Notes: generated from the sequence alone by a model not told the origin. 64,000 nucleotides of DNA from Okeania sp. KiyG1 (GCF_014132355.1 NZ_BLZO01000091.1:1-64000); one strand, 5' to 3'; shown: positions 38,650 through 52,689, counted from the first letter of the stretch. Translations and numbers: made by a program.

Positions 38650-39555
38650 TTATTCAAGAATTACAACTTGAGGTGCTAATAATAAATTTTCTTCGGATTT
38701 GATTAACTGCCCAATACCCAGAAATATACCTTCAATATTGTATACTCGCAGAGGATTTTCAGTTTTTTCGTCTTCTATTTCCCATTTTTTTTGATAAGGT
38801 AAACGTTGACCTTGACACCATCTTTTGGCATCCTCAATAACTAAAACTATTGCTTGTAAATGTGCTAATGCTACTTCCGGTGATAAGAGACTAAAAGTTT
38901 TTTGTTGCAGTTGAGTTTCCATCTCCTCAAAGGTAAGACTATCTTTCAAACAAAAGCCACTACTTTCTGTTCGAGTTAAAGAAGCTAAAGTTGCCCCAGT
39001 ATTTAAAACTGCACCTAGATCGCGAGCGATCGCCCGAATATAAGTTCCGGCACCACAAGCGATCGCTAAATCTAGCTCTGGAAAATCTCCACTTCGCCAG
39101 TCAAGAATTTCTAAACTAGACACTTCTACAACCCGAGTTGGAATTTCAACAGTTTTTCCCTGACGAGCTAAATCATAAAGTCGCTTTCCTTCTATTTGTA
39201 TTGCGCTGTAGCTAGGAGGTACTTGTTCAATTTTTCCTAAGAAATTTGGCAGCACTGCTTCTATATCAGACAATGTTAACTGTGGCGCTAGTGTAGATTT
39301 AACAATTTCTCCCTCTAAATCATCAGTAGTCGTAATAACACCAAATTTGACTGTGGCACAATAAGCTTTTTCTGAGCGTAGAAACTGTAATAATCTAGTT
39401 ACCTTTCCCACAGCAATAGGTAAGACACCAGTAGCAGCAGGATCGAGAGTTCCTCCATGTCCAACACGCTTGAGACGTAGTAACTTTCTTACCTTTGCTA
39501 CACAGTCATGGGAAGTCATGCCAGATGGTTTGTTAAGATTGAGAAAGCCTTGCAT
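38650..39555 (-). CDS. truB: tRNA pseudouridine-55 synthase
   Basis: 301 residues. Makes pseudouridine 55 in the T-loop of tRNAs. [19 protein letters not shown], the catalytic-Asp motif [15 protein letters not shown] near 33-47, TDDLEGE, and [20 protein letters not shown], then [15 protein letters not shown] are all family hallmarks. Full length with a short PUA-like C-terminal part. It is not next to rbfA or infB here. Confidence 0.96.
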   Translation of the reverse strand: MQGFLNLNKPSGMTSHDCVAKVRKLLRLKRVGHGGTLDPAATGVLPIAVGKVTRLLQFLRSEKAYCATVKFGVITTTDDLEGEIVKSTLAPQLTLSDIEAVLPNFLGKIEQVPPSYSAIQIEGKRLYDLARQGKTVEIPTRVVEVSSLEILDWRSGDFPELDLAIACGAGTYIRAIARDLGAVLNTGATLASLTRTESSGFCLKDSLTFEEMETQLQQKTFSLLSPEVALAHLQAIVLVIEDAKRWCQGQRLPYQKKWEIEDEKTENPLRVYNIEGIFLGIGQLIKSEENLLLAPQVVILE

Positions 39556-39916
39556 TATATTGTTATTTCACTCATAATTTTTCTTTGTTCTTTGGTTTTA
39601 TATCAGGTCTCATTAGACATCTGGTGAAAAAGATATAGATTTTTTGCAGGAGTAGGCAACAGCTCATCTGCTCCGGAAGGCAACAGATAAGATATTTTTA
39701 CGCGCGAAGGCAGGAAAAAAGATTTTTTAGGGTGAATTTTTCGTATCCTTAGCCTGCTCTAATTAAAAGATTTATTTTCTGGAGATGTCTATTAATTAGA
39801 TAATTAGACGTAAGTAAATATTAATGATATTCATCAATTATCTTGAGAATCTATCAAATTTCCCCCTACTCCCTACTCCCTAATCGTTATTTGTGGGTAT
39901 TTAAAAAGACATGATA
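39556..39916. other. Intergenic
   Basis: AT-rich. A short CCCTACTCC repeat near 39865. No gene or clear element. Confidence 0.4.
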
Positions 39917-40762
39917 TTAGATAATAGTGAAGTCAAGATCGCCTTCTGCAACATTCAGCACTATTGCCAGATAATCTTCTTCATCATCCCTCAACCTAAT
40001 AGCTACACCATTTTCTCCACCCACAACAGTTGTATCAAATTCTATGTCGCTACGCGCTAAACCATCAATTAATCCAATTCGATCATCTTCTTCAGGATTA
40101 TAGTCTGTAATAATATCTGCATCTGATGGACTGAGACCACCTGTGTTTTCATTAATAGCAAATAAATCTTCTCCTGCTCCTCCTGTTAAAGTATCAGAGT
40201 CGCGATCGCCTACTAGAGTATCATCGCCTTCACCTCCATCTAGAGAATCATCTTCTTTACCTCCCAAGAGGCTATCATCTTCTAAACCACCAAAAAGACA
40301 GTCATTGCCTCTATTACCATAAAGTGTATCTTCATTTTCTTCACCAAATAGAGAGTCATTATTCCTACCACCCCACAATGTGTCACTACCATCACCACCT
40401 AAAATAAAATCCTGTTGTTGACCGCCGAGTAGAGAATCATTACCTGTACCTCCAAGCAAAGTATCATTATCTCCCTCTCCAAAAATTCTATCTCCCCCGC
40501 CTCTACCTTCTATAGAATCTCGGCCTTCCATTCCCATAATTAGGTCTGCCCCTGCTGTGCCGTTGATAGTATCATCTTCTTCTGTACCGAGAATTTCATT
40601 GAATTGATTTCCAGAACTCCCACTTCCATCGGTGCTTGTGCCATTAGCACCTCCATTCGGATCGTTGCCCCCTCCTGGCATTGATTCATCAATTAAAGGC
40701 CCAAAAAAATCAACTAGATCGATTACACCGTTAAAAAGGTCTTCTTCTGTTGCTGTTACCAT
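39917..40762 (-). CDS. RTX calcium-binding repeat protein
   Basis: 281 residues. A Gly/Ser/Asn-rich N-terminus leads into about 11 hemolysin-type nonapeptide repeats (GNDSLLGG, GSDTLWGG, NNDSLFGE and similar) at about 68-200, then a C-terminal domain with DIITDYNPEEDDRIGLIDGL that resembles the capping or secretion signal of type I exported proteins. No Sec signal, consistent with type I secretion. Extracellular, Ca-dependent folding likely. Function beyond that unknown. The larger RTX protein at 53792 is a distant relative. Confidence 0.85.
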   Translation of the reverse strand: MVTATEEDLFNGVIDLVDFFGPLIDESMPGGGNDPNGGANGTSTDGSGSSGNQFNEILGTEEDDTINGTAGADLIMGMEGRDSIEGRGGGDRIFGEGDNDTLLGGTGNDSLLGGQQQDFILGGDGSDTLWGGRNNDSLFGEENEDTLYGNRGNDCLFGGLEDDSLLGGKEDDSLDGGEGDDTLVGDRDSDTLTGGAGEDLFAINENTGGLSPSDADIITDYNPEEDDRIGLIDGLARSDIEFDTTVVGGENGVAIRLRDDEEDYLAIVLNVAEGDLDFTII

Positions 40763-41671
40763 AAAACTCTACTTAATAACTTCTTTGTAAATTATATTTA
40801 CATTTAGAGCAACAGTATAGATAGGTTTGGACATAGAGCGATAACGATCTTTAAGACAGGGAAATTTTTTTCCGATTGTTCATTGTTCTCTTTTATAGCG
40901 TTTTCATCTGGGATGTGGAAACCAAGTTATATGAAAAATGTATGGAGGTATGGAGGGAATAGTCAAGGAGGAAAAACAGCATTAAATAGTAGCAAACACT
41001 AGGATATCTGGCACTCAAAACAGTGTCTTTTTTAGAAAAGAAAACCTCAATCTATGTTTACATTTCAAATAAAAACACTATATAAATAATCTGTTAATTA
41101 TTTTTTATTCGCCAGTTCAGTAATAGTTAATAGGGATGATATAGCGTTTTTATCTGGAATGTGGAAACCAAGTGCTATGAAAAAGGTATTGAGGTATGGA
41201 GGTATGGAGAGAATAGTAAAGGAGGGAAAACAGCATTAAGGAGAGAAAACAGCATTAAATAGTAGCAAAAACTAGGATATAAGGTACTCAACACAGTGCT
41301 TTTTTTATACAAAAAACCTCAATCTATAATTTATATCAAATCCGGTTAAACACCCATAGAATGGTTAAGTTAGGAGGAGTCAGGTAGTAGGGGCGTTAAC
41401 GATAGTTATGCGCAAGCTTTCGGCCGGAAAGCTGACGCATAGCTGACGAATGGCGCCCGTACAGGAGTCAGGAGGAGAAAGAATTACAAAGATGACCATA
41501 GTTATGACGATTGAAGATTTTTTTTATGTCCAATTAAACGGATTTGATATTACATCTCAAATAAAAACATTATATTTGACAAATACACTATTCAATTGCT
41601 TAGTGTATTTGTCAGAGCCTAATAAACCTGGTCATAATTAAAGTTAATTTTGAAGGGGTAACTAGGGTAAT
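40763..41671. repeat. Intergenic: diverged direct duplication and MITE
   Basis: 40896-41075 and 41141-41330 share tagcgttttcatctgggatg, tggaaaccaagt, ggaggtatggag, aacagcattaaatagtagca and caaaaaacctcaatctat: a direct duplication of about 190 bp. The MITE 41333-41550 follows. A 63-codon frame at 41450-41641 is built from repeats. Confidence 0.6.
41333..41550. repeat. MITE, TIR ATATCAAATCCGGTTAAA, with nested palindrome
   Basis: Ends atatcaaatccggttaaaca and caattaaacggatttgatat. Within it, 41387-41462 is a 76-bp GTAGGGGCG palindrome (gtaggggcgttaacgatag to atggcgcccgtac). Confidence 0.65.
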
Positions 41672-41935
41672 TTGACATCCTCCCCGGCTGTTAGGCACGG
41701 GGATTCCTACTGAGCCGTAGCTCTTCGGCGGGTTGACGCTTTGCTTCGCATAGCTGTCGCTAACACAGGGTGCTGCTTCCTTGGCGGTAGTCTGACGCTT
41801 CCCTCCACGTCCGTTTAGAGTTTCCGAGTGCCCCCCGGCAACTAATAATAGTGTAGCATATATTCAATTCACTTGCAAATAAAATAAAAAGTCGCCCTAC
41901 AAGGGCGAGGCTTTAAACCCAATTTTTCGGTAAAA
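41672..41935 (-). mobile_element. tnpB-less derivative of element B
   Basis: 264 bp. Right end ttgacatcctccccggctg with ggcacggggattcctac and ttcggcgggttgacgc; left end gtcgccctacaagggcgagg, then ctttaaacccaatttttcgg. Both match the termini of element B (9931-11552), and internal ctccacgtccgttt and actaataat are shared too. The tnpB coding region is absent. On the minus strand an extended -10-like TGCTACACT lies at about 41850, before the structured region. Confidence 0.7.
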
Positions 41936-41995
41936 TTGGCGAAATATCGTACTCAGGAGTCTTCAAGAATTTAGAATTTAGAATTTAGAATTTAG

Positions 41996-42095
41996 AATTA
42001 CCTCTACTTTAAAACGCATAGGATTGACTAATCATGAAAATTTTTATTTATTATCCCCTTAAAAGGGGAGGCTTTAAACCACAATATTTCGGTAA
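41996..42095. repeat. ~97-bp two-hairpin element, copy 2 (inverted)
   Basis: aattacctctactttaaaac, ggattgactaatcatg, ccccttaaaaggggaggc and aaaccacaatatttcggtaa. A TTTAGAA heptamer array (41970-41998) directly abuts the hairpin end. Confidence 0.65.
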
Positions 42096-42624
42096 TTCTT
42101 AATTCATACAGAGATATATAGCTCTAAGACTTTCAACAAATATGGTGATTTACTGGTCTTAAGTTTGATTGCCCACTAATTTATTCTGATTCCTGTCTTG
42201 TGTCTTCTTATTCTTTCGAGTTTATACCAAATCGGATTATTTAAAGATATTTTATAGGATGCAAGATTTAACCATCTCTTCATTTACATAAAAGGAAATA
42301 GAAGTCTGAGGCATTGTTAATAGTTACTCCCTTATTTCATAGATCGAGTGTACCTATCTTATAAGTTTAAAGGACTTTTCTCAGGGTCTATTCTTATTTG
42401 TGATGAGTCTTAATGTCCCTATTTGAGAAATTATCTTGGCGAAGCCATAGATTTCTGCTACTTTTAAATTAAGTAGATAATAACAATCAAAACTAAAAAA
42501 TTATTTTTGGTATTCAGACTTGCAAGTAATTAGAAAAGCTAGTCTATGAATTGACAAATTAATAGCTAATGACATAGATCGAGCTATTAGAGTAATATTT
42601 AATACTGGAGTGCAAATAAATATA
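42096..42624. other. Leader region of the HD gene
   Basis: AT-rich, no tandem repeat or ORF. TGGAG at about 42606 is the only candidate ribosome site. Confidence 0.4.
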
Positions 42625-43581
42625 ATGTTAAATGCAACGGAAATATTAATAAATGCTTTCGTAAAAGAGCTACAAGCAGGCTACCATCGTACTTATGGTG
42701 GTTTTAAGCCCAACTATCCAGAAATTATTGCCTGGGCAGGAAATATGGCTCTGGAAAATATTGCTAACTGTGATGCTTTATATCACAACGTTGAGCATAC
42801 AATGTTGGTTACTCTTGTTGGGCAAGAAATTTTGCGGGGTAAGCATATTCGTGAAGGTGGGGTGTCTCCCGAAGATTGGTTACATTATATTATTTCATTA
42901 TTGTGCCACGATATTGGTTATGTTAAAGGAGTTTGCCGAGAGGACCAAGAATTATTAAGTTTATATGCTACAGGAATTAATGATGGAATGGTTTCTTTGG
43001 GAGATGGTGCTACTTCAGCTAGCCTTACTCCTTATCATGTAGATCGAGGTAAATTAGTAATAGATGAACGTTTTGGTGGTCATCGACTAATTGATGCAGA
43101 TCAAATTAAACGTAATATTGAATTAACTCGTTTTCCTGTTCCTAAGGCAGAAACTCATCAAGATAGAAATAATTTTTCTGGGTTATCAAGAGCAGCAGAT
43201 TTAATTGGTCAATTAAGTGACCCTAATTATTTGCTGAAAATTAGTGCTTTATTCTATGAATTTGAAGAAGTTGGTACTAACAAAGTTTTGGGTTATAAAT
43301 CTCCGGCGGATCTAAGACGTAGCTATGCAAAATTTTATTGGGATGGAGTTTATCCTTATATTCCTGCAGCTATTAATTATTTGGAATTGACTCAAAGTGG
43401 CAAACAAATTATTGCTAACCTCTATGCAAATGTGTTTCAGGTAGAACATGAACCACAGGAAAAAAACAATGGTGTAAATTTACTAGATGCTCAGAATAAC
43501 AGTTACACAAATGGAGATGTTTCAAAAATAAAATCAGTGAAGAAAAAGAAATTTAGTGAATTTTTAGGCTTGAATTTATAA
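42625..43581 (+). CDS. HD-domain metal-dependent phosphohydrolase
   Basis: About 318 residues. The His-Asp metal site is visible as LYHNVEHTMLV and SLLCHDIGYVKG; further conserved acidic residues lie in DADQIKRNIELTRFPVP and SRAADLIGQLSDP. No GGDEF or PAS partner domain, so it is the stand-alone cyanobacterial type, perhaps a nucleotide or cyclic-nucleotide phosphatase. Start: the ATG at 42625 sits 14 nt past TGGAG; a GTG at 42610 overlaps that site and is less likely. The C-terminal ~50 residues are Asn/Lys-rich and variable. Confidence 0.82.
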   Translation: MLNATEILINAFVKELQAGYHRTYGGFKPNYPEIIAWAGNMALENIANCDALYHNVEHTMLVTLVGQEILRGKHIREGGVSPEDWLHYIISLLCHDIGYVKGVCREDQELLSLYATGINDGMVSLGDGATSASLTPYHVDRGKLVIDERFGGHRLIDADQIKRNIELTRFPVPKAETHQDRNNFSGLSRAADLIGQLSDPNYLLKISALFYEFEEVGTNKVLGYKSPADLRRSYAKFYWDGVYPYIPAAINYLELTQSGKQIIANLYANVFQVEHEPQEKNNGVNLLDAQNNSYTNGDVSKIKSVKKKKFSEFLGLNL

Positions 43582-43649
43582 CTAGAAAAATAGGATTTTT
43601 ACAAAAAAACTATCAATCAATATAATTAATTAATCTATGTGATTCAAAT

Positions 43650-43735
43650 TTGAAGAAGGAAGATGGAAGAAGGAAGATGGAAGAAGAAAGATGGAAGAAG
43701 AAAGATGGAAGATGGAAGATGGAAGATGGAAGATG
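43650..43735. repeat. GGAAGAT heptamer array
   Basis: About ten copies of GGAAGAT/GAAGAAG variants. Translated frames over it are artefacts. Confidence 0.7.
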
Positions 43736-43799
43736 AGGAAAAGGAGAAAGTTTTTCGATCTATAATTATTACTAATTATCCGGACATGATTCTGATAAA

Positions 43800-47698
<3,899 letters not shown>

Positions 47699-48421
47699 TT
47701 ATTCCTGTATAATATCATCTTTGACTGGCGCTTCAAACTTATAACCAACTTTATAAATAGTTTTTATATACTCAAAATCACAACCACAATTTTTAATTTT
47801 TTTGCGAATCTGACTAATATGTACATCACAAACTTTTTCGTTTCCAAACCAAGAATCATCTTCACTATTAAATACTTGATTGCACAATTCAGAGCGCTTC
47901 CAAACATAGCTTGGTTTATTAGCCATACAAAATAATAAATTAAATTGTATGTTAGTTAGAGCAACAATTTTATTCTTAAATTTTACTTCTCTAATAGTAT
48001 TATTTATTACTAAATCCCCAAATACAAGCTGGTCTGATTTTCTATTAGAAGGTAATCTTTGACGTTTCAATATTGCTCTGATAAGAGCATTCAATTCTAC
48101 TAAACTAAATGGTTTTGTGAGATAACCGTCTGCACCTAACTGAAAAGCTAGGACTTTAGTTGCTTCATCACATAGACTGCTCAACATAAGTACCAATACA
48201 TCATTATAACTCTGCATTTCCTGACAAAGCTCAAACCCAGTAGTATCTGGTAGATTTATATCTAAAACAACTAAATCTGGTTGAAATTCTTTAAATAAAA
48301 CTAAAGCTGTTTTACCATCTCCTGCAGACTCTACTTGATATTCTTGCTGAGTTAAAAAACGATGAACTAACATTCTGGTTGCCTGGTCATCATCAACTAC
48401 AAGAATTTTATGAGATGCCAT
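47699..48421 (-). CDS. OmpR/PhoB-type response regulator
   Basis: About 240 residues. Receiver domain 1-120: ILVVDDDQATRML (acidic pair), phospho-acceptor Asp in LVVLDINLPD near 54, MLSS and GYLTKPFS (conserved Lys). The C-terminal winged helix (FNLLFCMANKPSYVWKRSEL, VCDVHISQIRKKIKNCGC, IKTIYKVGYKFEAP) binds DNA. Start at the ATG at 48421 (MASHKIL). No sensor kinase adjacent on the same strand; the cognate partner is unknown. Confidence 0.92.
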   Translation of the reverse strand: MASHKILVVDDDQATRMLVHRFLTQQEYQVESAGDGKTALVLFKEFQPDLVVLDINLPDTTGFELCQEMQSYNDVLVLMLSSLCDEATKVLAFQLGADGYLTKPFSLVELNALIRAILKRQRLPSNRKSDQLVFGDLVINNTIREVKFKNKIVALTNIQFNLLFCMANKPSYVWKRSELCNQVFNSEDDSWFGNEKVCDVHISQIRKKIKNCGCDFEYIKTIYKVGYKFEAPVKDDIIQE

Positions 48422-48846
48422 ATTAAACATCCTCCTAATTTTTGTATAGGTACATCATCAGTTTAACTGCTACGACAATTATCGCAAAATACCCTAATAA
48501 TTCCAAAAATGCAATTTTTAGATTGATAATATGGCACATCATTGATATAATGTTAGTTGAAATGCCTAATATTAAAGATCAGAAAAAGTCATTATCTGGA
48601 AATAAAAATCAAGAAGAAAACTTTTATTCTCTTTAATTTGCCGGACATCATGTCAGCAGAAGAAAAAAAGGGAAAAAATATTACTGAAAAATTGGGCTTT
48701 GCATCATCATGGGATGATTTTGATATGTATCCAGAAATTTGTTCGATCTATCAACATTTTCAGCTTATAAAAATGCGATCGTCGTCCTGCAATTATGTAA
48801 TATCAAATCAGGTTAAACAGTTATAAATTGGTAGTCTTTACAAGTC

Positions 48847-49101
48847 ATATCAAATCCGGTAGCATCGGTGTAATTAGATGGGGGATGGGGAGATGGGGAG
48901 ATGGGGAGATGGGGGGATGGGGAGATGGGGGATGGGGAGATGGGGAGATGGGGGATGGGGAGATGGGGAGATGGGGGATGGGGAGATGGGGAGATGGGGG
49001 ATGGGGAGATGGGGAGATTGGGAGATGGGGAGATTAAGAAATATTTGGTAATGGTTGAAGATGGAACATTTTTTACGTGCCGAATTAAACGGATTTGATA
49101 T
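48847..49101. repeat. MITE with GATGGGGA minisatellite inside
   Basis: atatcaaatccggtagcatc and cgaattaaacggatttgata are the inverted ends. The inside is largely the octamer array. Confidence 0.6.
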
Positions 49102-49237
49102 CAGGTAGCGTCCCCGTTAGTAGGGGGATGTACAGGAGTCAGAAGAAGAGAGAATCACTTTGATTTAGTTGTTATGACGGTTGTAGAGTTTTTGGTTGTC
49201 CTGAATAGTAATGATGAAGATATATATTTTTAATTTC

Positions 49238-49331
49238 TTACCGAAATATTGTGGGTATGCGCCTCCCCTTTTAAGGGGATAATAAATAAAAATTTTCCTG
49301 TTCGTCAATCCTATCCGTTTTCAAGGAGAGT
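49238..49331. repeat. ~97-bp two-hairpin element, copy 3
   Basis: ttaccgaaatattgtgggta, gcctccccttttaaggggat, then gtcaatcctatccgttttca and aggagag. Directly followed by a GGATAAT/TTGATAA array. Confidence 0.6.
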
Positions 49332-49744
49332 TCATTAATGGATAATTGATAATGGATAATTGATAATTACCTCGGGTTTTAACCGAGAGGATTGAATATA
49401 AGGAAATATTATTTCTTCTCTTGGTTGATTGGATATGGCGAGGAGACCTCGCCATCCCTCAACCGCTTTTTTCCCCTTAAAAGGGGAGGCTTTAAACCAG
49501 AATTATTTAATTATCAATAATTCTAAATTCTAAATTCTAAATTCTAAATTCTAAATTCTAAATTCTAAATTCTAAATTCTAAATTCTAAATTCTAAATTC
49601 TTGAATACACTCCCACACTCCTGTTCAAAAGCAAAATGTTGGAGACTTGGTGACTACTTTAGAGCCATCAAACCCCCAACATTTAAAATACAAGTTAAAA
49701 GTCTTCTTTCTACAAAAATAGAAATATTAACCAATCAACCGTTA

Positions 49745-50464
49745 TTATTCAGCAGCAGTAGCTAACTCTGTACTACCTGAACTACGTCTTCTAGTTAAAG
49801 TATTGAACAACAATACACCGATCGCCTTAATTAAATTACCTTCTAATTCATTGAACATTTTCATGTTCATGTCAAAAGCAGCATTAGCCTCATTAACCAT
49901 TCTATCTGCCGTTGCCTGATCGATGGGTAAATCATTCATCCTCTGACGATACATATTCTTAAATGCTTTCTCATCAGAAATTTCTGGGAACTCATAGAAA
50001 GCAGTACCTTCCCCATCAGTTAAATTCATACCTCTCTGAGCAATTTTCTTAAGAATTTGACCGCCAGACAAATCTCCCAAGTAGCGAGTATAGGAGTGAG
50101 CTACTAACAACTCTGGTTCTTTTTCTGAAATTTCTCTAATTCTCTGTACATAAGCTTCACCCGCAGCAGAAGGAGCAACTTGATCGCGCCAACCAGCACC
50201 ATAATAAAACTGTAGGTCTTTCTCTAGACTCTGTTTACGGTTTAGCTGTGCAAAATAAACCTGGGAAAGGATTGGATGTTCCTGGTGGCGTTGCATCTCT
50301 TCTTCCATTGCGGAATAAACAAAGTAAAGATTCTTAACTAAATTCCGGTAGGAGTTCTTTTCTACAACACCTTTTAAAAAACACTTGACAAAACCTACGT
50401 TTTCTGCATTTGTATGAGCTTTTTTGGTTCCTTCACGCAATTGAGTTGCTAGGTTTACACTCAT
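49745..50464 (-). CDS. ho1: Heme oxygenase (biliverdin-producing)
   Basis: 239 residues. Cleaves heme to biliverdin, Fe and CO with ferredoxin, feeding phycobilin synthesis. Proximal heme-ligand His17 is in GTKKAHTNAENVGF; the distal-helix glycine pattern is in YTRYLGDLSGGQILKKIA; KNLYFVYSAMEEEM is also diagnostic. Full length with a cyanobacterial C-terminal tail. It is single, without a pcyA or O2-sensing partner. The upstream region (50465-50824) separates it from the divergent GHL10 gene. Confidence 0.96.
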   Translation of the reverse strand: MSVNLATQLREGTKKAHTNAENVGFVKCFLKGVVEKNSYRNLVKNLYFVYSAMEEEMQRHQEHPILSQVYFAQLNRKQSLEKDLQFYYGAGWRDQVAPSAAGEAYVQRIREISEKEPELLVAHSYTRYLGDLSGGQILKKIAQRGMNLTDGEGTAFYEFPEISDEKAFKNMYRQRMNDLPIDQATADRMVNEANAAFDMNMKMFNELEGNLIKAIGVLLFNTLTRRRSSGSTELATAAE

Positions 50465-50824
50465 GTTAAAATTCCCTTACGAATACTAAATTATACAATT
50501 TGGCGTATCAATTCCTACAGAAATTTAGAAATTTACTGCCTATTTCTATAGATTAAAATGAATGGATGAGAATTTACATTAAGAATGATTAAGAAGTATA
50601 AGGAAGGCAGGAGGCAGGAGGCAGGAGGCAGGAGGGAAGAAAAAGTGCTTACGAGAAAAAGTTTTTTATCACGCTCTTATCCGGACATGATATTACTTCC
50701 TCTGTTGCTAAAACTATAATTCCAATGTGGATTCTATGTAAAGCCCTCCACACTTCCCACACTTCCCACACCTCCCACACTTCCAACACCTTCAACACCT
50801 CCAACACCTCCCACACCTCCGAAC
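50465..50824. repeat. Divergent intergenic region with arrays
   Basis: GGCAGGA heptamer array at 50605-50632, gctcttatccggacatgata motif near 50672-50691, and a CTTCCCACA/CCTCCAACA nine-base array at 50748-50820 that runs up to the GHL10 start codon. Confidence 0.6.
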
Positions 50825-51877
50825 ATGACATTACACGGTATCTGGCTCACAAATGTTGATAGTAAAGTCCTCTATTCTAGAGATAATATTGCTGAAGCAA
50901 TGGACTTTCTTGCTGAAACAGGATTTAATGTTGTATTTCCGGTGGTCTGGAATAAAGCATTTACCCTCTACCCGAGTCAACTGATGCAGACAATTTTTGG
51001 CAGAGAGATAGACCCTCTATACAAAGGTCGCGACCCCCTAGCAGAAGTAATTATGGAAGCACGGCGAGTCGGTATTAAAATTATTCCTTGGTTTGAATAC
51101 GGGTTTGTCAGTTCTTACAAACAAAATGGAGGGTTACTTCTAGCAAAAAAACCGGAATGGGCGGCTCGTGACTGTAGGGGGAATTTATTGGTAAAAAATG
51201 GTTTTGAGTGGATGAATGCTTTGGATGAGCAAGTGCAGAATTTTCTGATGGATCTAGTATTGGAAGTGGTGAAAAATTATGACATTGATGGCATCCAGGG
51301 AGACGACCGAATGCCAGCATTTCCTTCTGAAGGTGGCTACGATGTTAAAACAGTGGAACGTTATCGTCAGCAATTTTCTTGTCATCCACCTCAAAATCAT
51401 AAACATCACAGATGGTTACAATGGCGTGCAGATATTTTGACAAATTTTTTAACTCGTTTACATCGGGAAGTGAAAGCAATTAAGCCTGAACTTTTGGTTT
51501 CAATGGCTCCCAGTTTTTACAAGTGGAGTTTGAATGAATATTTACAAGACTACCCAACTTGGATAAATCAAGGAATTGTGGATATTATTCACCCTCAACT
51601 TTACCGTCGTGACTTTGCTAGTTACAAATCTCTTGTGCAACAGTTAGTGAAACAGCAATTTATTTGTAGTCATTTAAGTAAGGTGTTTCCAGGGATTTTA
51701 ATTAAAGTTGGCTCTTATCGAATTAGTGTAGATTATCTTTTGGAGGCGATCGCCTATAACCGCTCTATAGGTATTAATGGAGAAGTGTTATTTTTCTATG
51801 AAGGTCTCAGAGAAAATAACGATGCTTTGGCTAAAGCATTGCGAACAATTCCTTACAGCGGTTTTCCTGCACGGTAG
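50825..51877 (+). CDS. GHL10-type glycoside hydrolase-like protein
   Basis: 350 residues. TIM-barrel pattern of the GHL10/DUF187 family: HGIWLTNVDSKVLYSRDNI, TGFNVVFPVVWNKAFTLYPS, GIKIIPWFEYGFVSSY, YDIDGIQGDDRMPAFPSE (acidic cluster of the active site) and VDIIHPQLYRRD. No signal peptide on this form. Likely acts on a glucan or cell-envelope sugar; substrate unknown. The start ATG at 50825 lies within the array, so no clean RBS is visible. Confidence 0.85.
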   Translation: MTLHGIWLTNVDSKVLYSRDNIAEAMDFLAETGFNVVFPVVWNKAFTLYPSQLMQTIFGREIDPLYKGRDPLAEVIMEARRVGIKIIPWFEYGFVSSYKQNGGLLLAKKPEWAARDCRGNLLVKNGFEWMNALDEQVQNFLMDLVLEVVKNYDIDGIQGDDRMPAFPSEGGYDVKTVERYRQQFSCHPPQNHKHHRWLQWRADILTNFLTRLHREVKAIKPELLVSMAPSFYKWSLNEYLQDYPTWINQGIVDIIHPQLYRRDFASYKSLVQQLVKQQFICSHLSKVFPGILIKVGSYRISVDYLLEAIAYNRSIGINGEVLFFYEGLRENNDALAKALRTIPYSGFPAR

Positions 51878-51931
51878 ACCACAAGACGTTCCATGGAACG
51901 TCCCTACGTTGGGAAGCGATCGCCTCCCAAA

Positions 51932-52486
51932 CTACTCCCCAAATAATCTCTCGACTGAAACCTCCAGTTCCCTAAACGCCAACGGTACAATTACCCCCTG
52001 ACTCAAAATTTCTTGGGAGTTATAACCTGTATTAGTAGGAGAACGAAATACCACAACTTCCCAATTTTGCAAATTAATCACCCAATATTCTGGAATACCT
52101 ACCGCAGCATAAATCTTACTTTTTACCTCCAAATCTTTACTCAAAGTAGAATTAGAATATTCTATCAACCAAAATATATTTTCTGGATAGGGGTGATGTT
52201 CGCGATAATTTCTACCTAAACGTTGTACAATTGCAATATCCGGTTCAGGTTCAGAATTACTTTGTGGTAAAGTAATAGGCTTACCTTGACGGACTTTAGC
52301 GCGTTCCCCCAACAGATATATCAAATATTCTGCTGCTTCATCACTGGTATAAGCATGAAATTCTCCCTCTGGCGTCATTTCCACAATTTCTCCATTCAAT
52401 AACTCCACACAGCGTTCCACTAATATTCCTGCTGCAATCATTTGATGATATTCAGTAACTGTCCACTTGGCAATGGTCATAGTCAT
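51932..52486 (-). CDS. Uma2-family (DUF820) nuclease-fold protein
   Basis: 184 residues with the PD-(D/E)XK-like core: VELLNGEIVEMTPEGEFHA, SEPEPDIAIVQR, IFWLIEYSNSTLSKDLEVKS and KIYAAVGIPEYWVINLQ. Hugely expanded in cyanobacteria; presumed endonuclease, real role unclear. A palindrome (gacgttccatggaacgtc) lies just beyond its 3' end at about 51888. Confidence 0.88.
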   Translation of the reverse strand: MTMTIAKWTVTEYHQMIAAGILVERCVELLNGEIVEMTPEGEFHAYTSDEAAEYLIYLLGERAKVRQGKPITLPQSNSEPEPDIAIVQRLGRNYREHHPYPENIFWLIEYSNSTLSKDLEVKSKIYAAVGIPEYWVINLQNWEVVVFRSPTNTGYNSQEILSQGVIVPLAFRELEVSVERLFGE

Positions 52487-52689
52487 AGCGATCGCTCCTT
52501 TTTAATTGATAATGGATAATGGATAATGGATAATGGATAATTGATAATTGATAATTGATAATTGATAATTGATAATTGATAATTGATAATTAGAGTATTA
52601 ATGGATAATTGATAATGAATAATTAGAGTATTAGTAGAGTTAGAGAGAAAACTAGAGATTTAAAAAACTCTTTCATTATCAATTGCTTA
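52487..52689. repeat. TTGATAA/TGGATAA heptamer arrays
   Basis: About 15 heptamers at 52503-52625. A matching TTATCCA array is found on the other side of the next gene (53050-53100), so that gene is flanked by inverted arrays. Confidence 0.7.

Larger units (their letters stand above)
48431..49744. repeat. 1.3-kb repeat-rich region
   Basis: MITE 48847-49101 enclosing an octamer minisatellite (GATGGGGA) at 48880-49035; hairpin element copy 3 at 49238-49331; interspersed element at 49420-49500; TTCTAAA heptamer array (about twelve copies) at 49513-49600; possible ho1 terminator at 49632-49684 (AAATGTTGG/CCAACATTT). Apparent ORFs over the minisatellite are artefacts. A frame at 48557-48826 is unsupported. 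Confidence 0.6.

Noticed and set aside
41450-41641. 63-codon plus-strand ORF
   Set aside because: Made of MITE sequence; starts inside a palindromic module.
48828-49098. Two overlapping Gly/Trp/Asp-rich ORFs
   Set aside because: They are translations of the GATGGGGA minisatellite.
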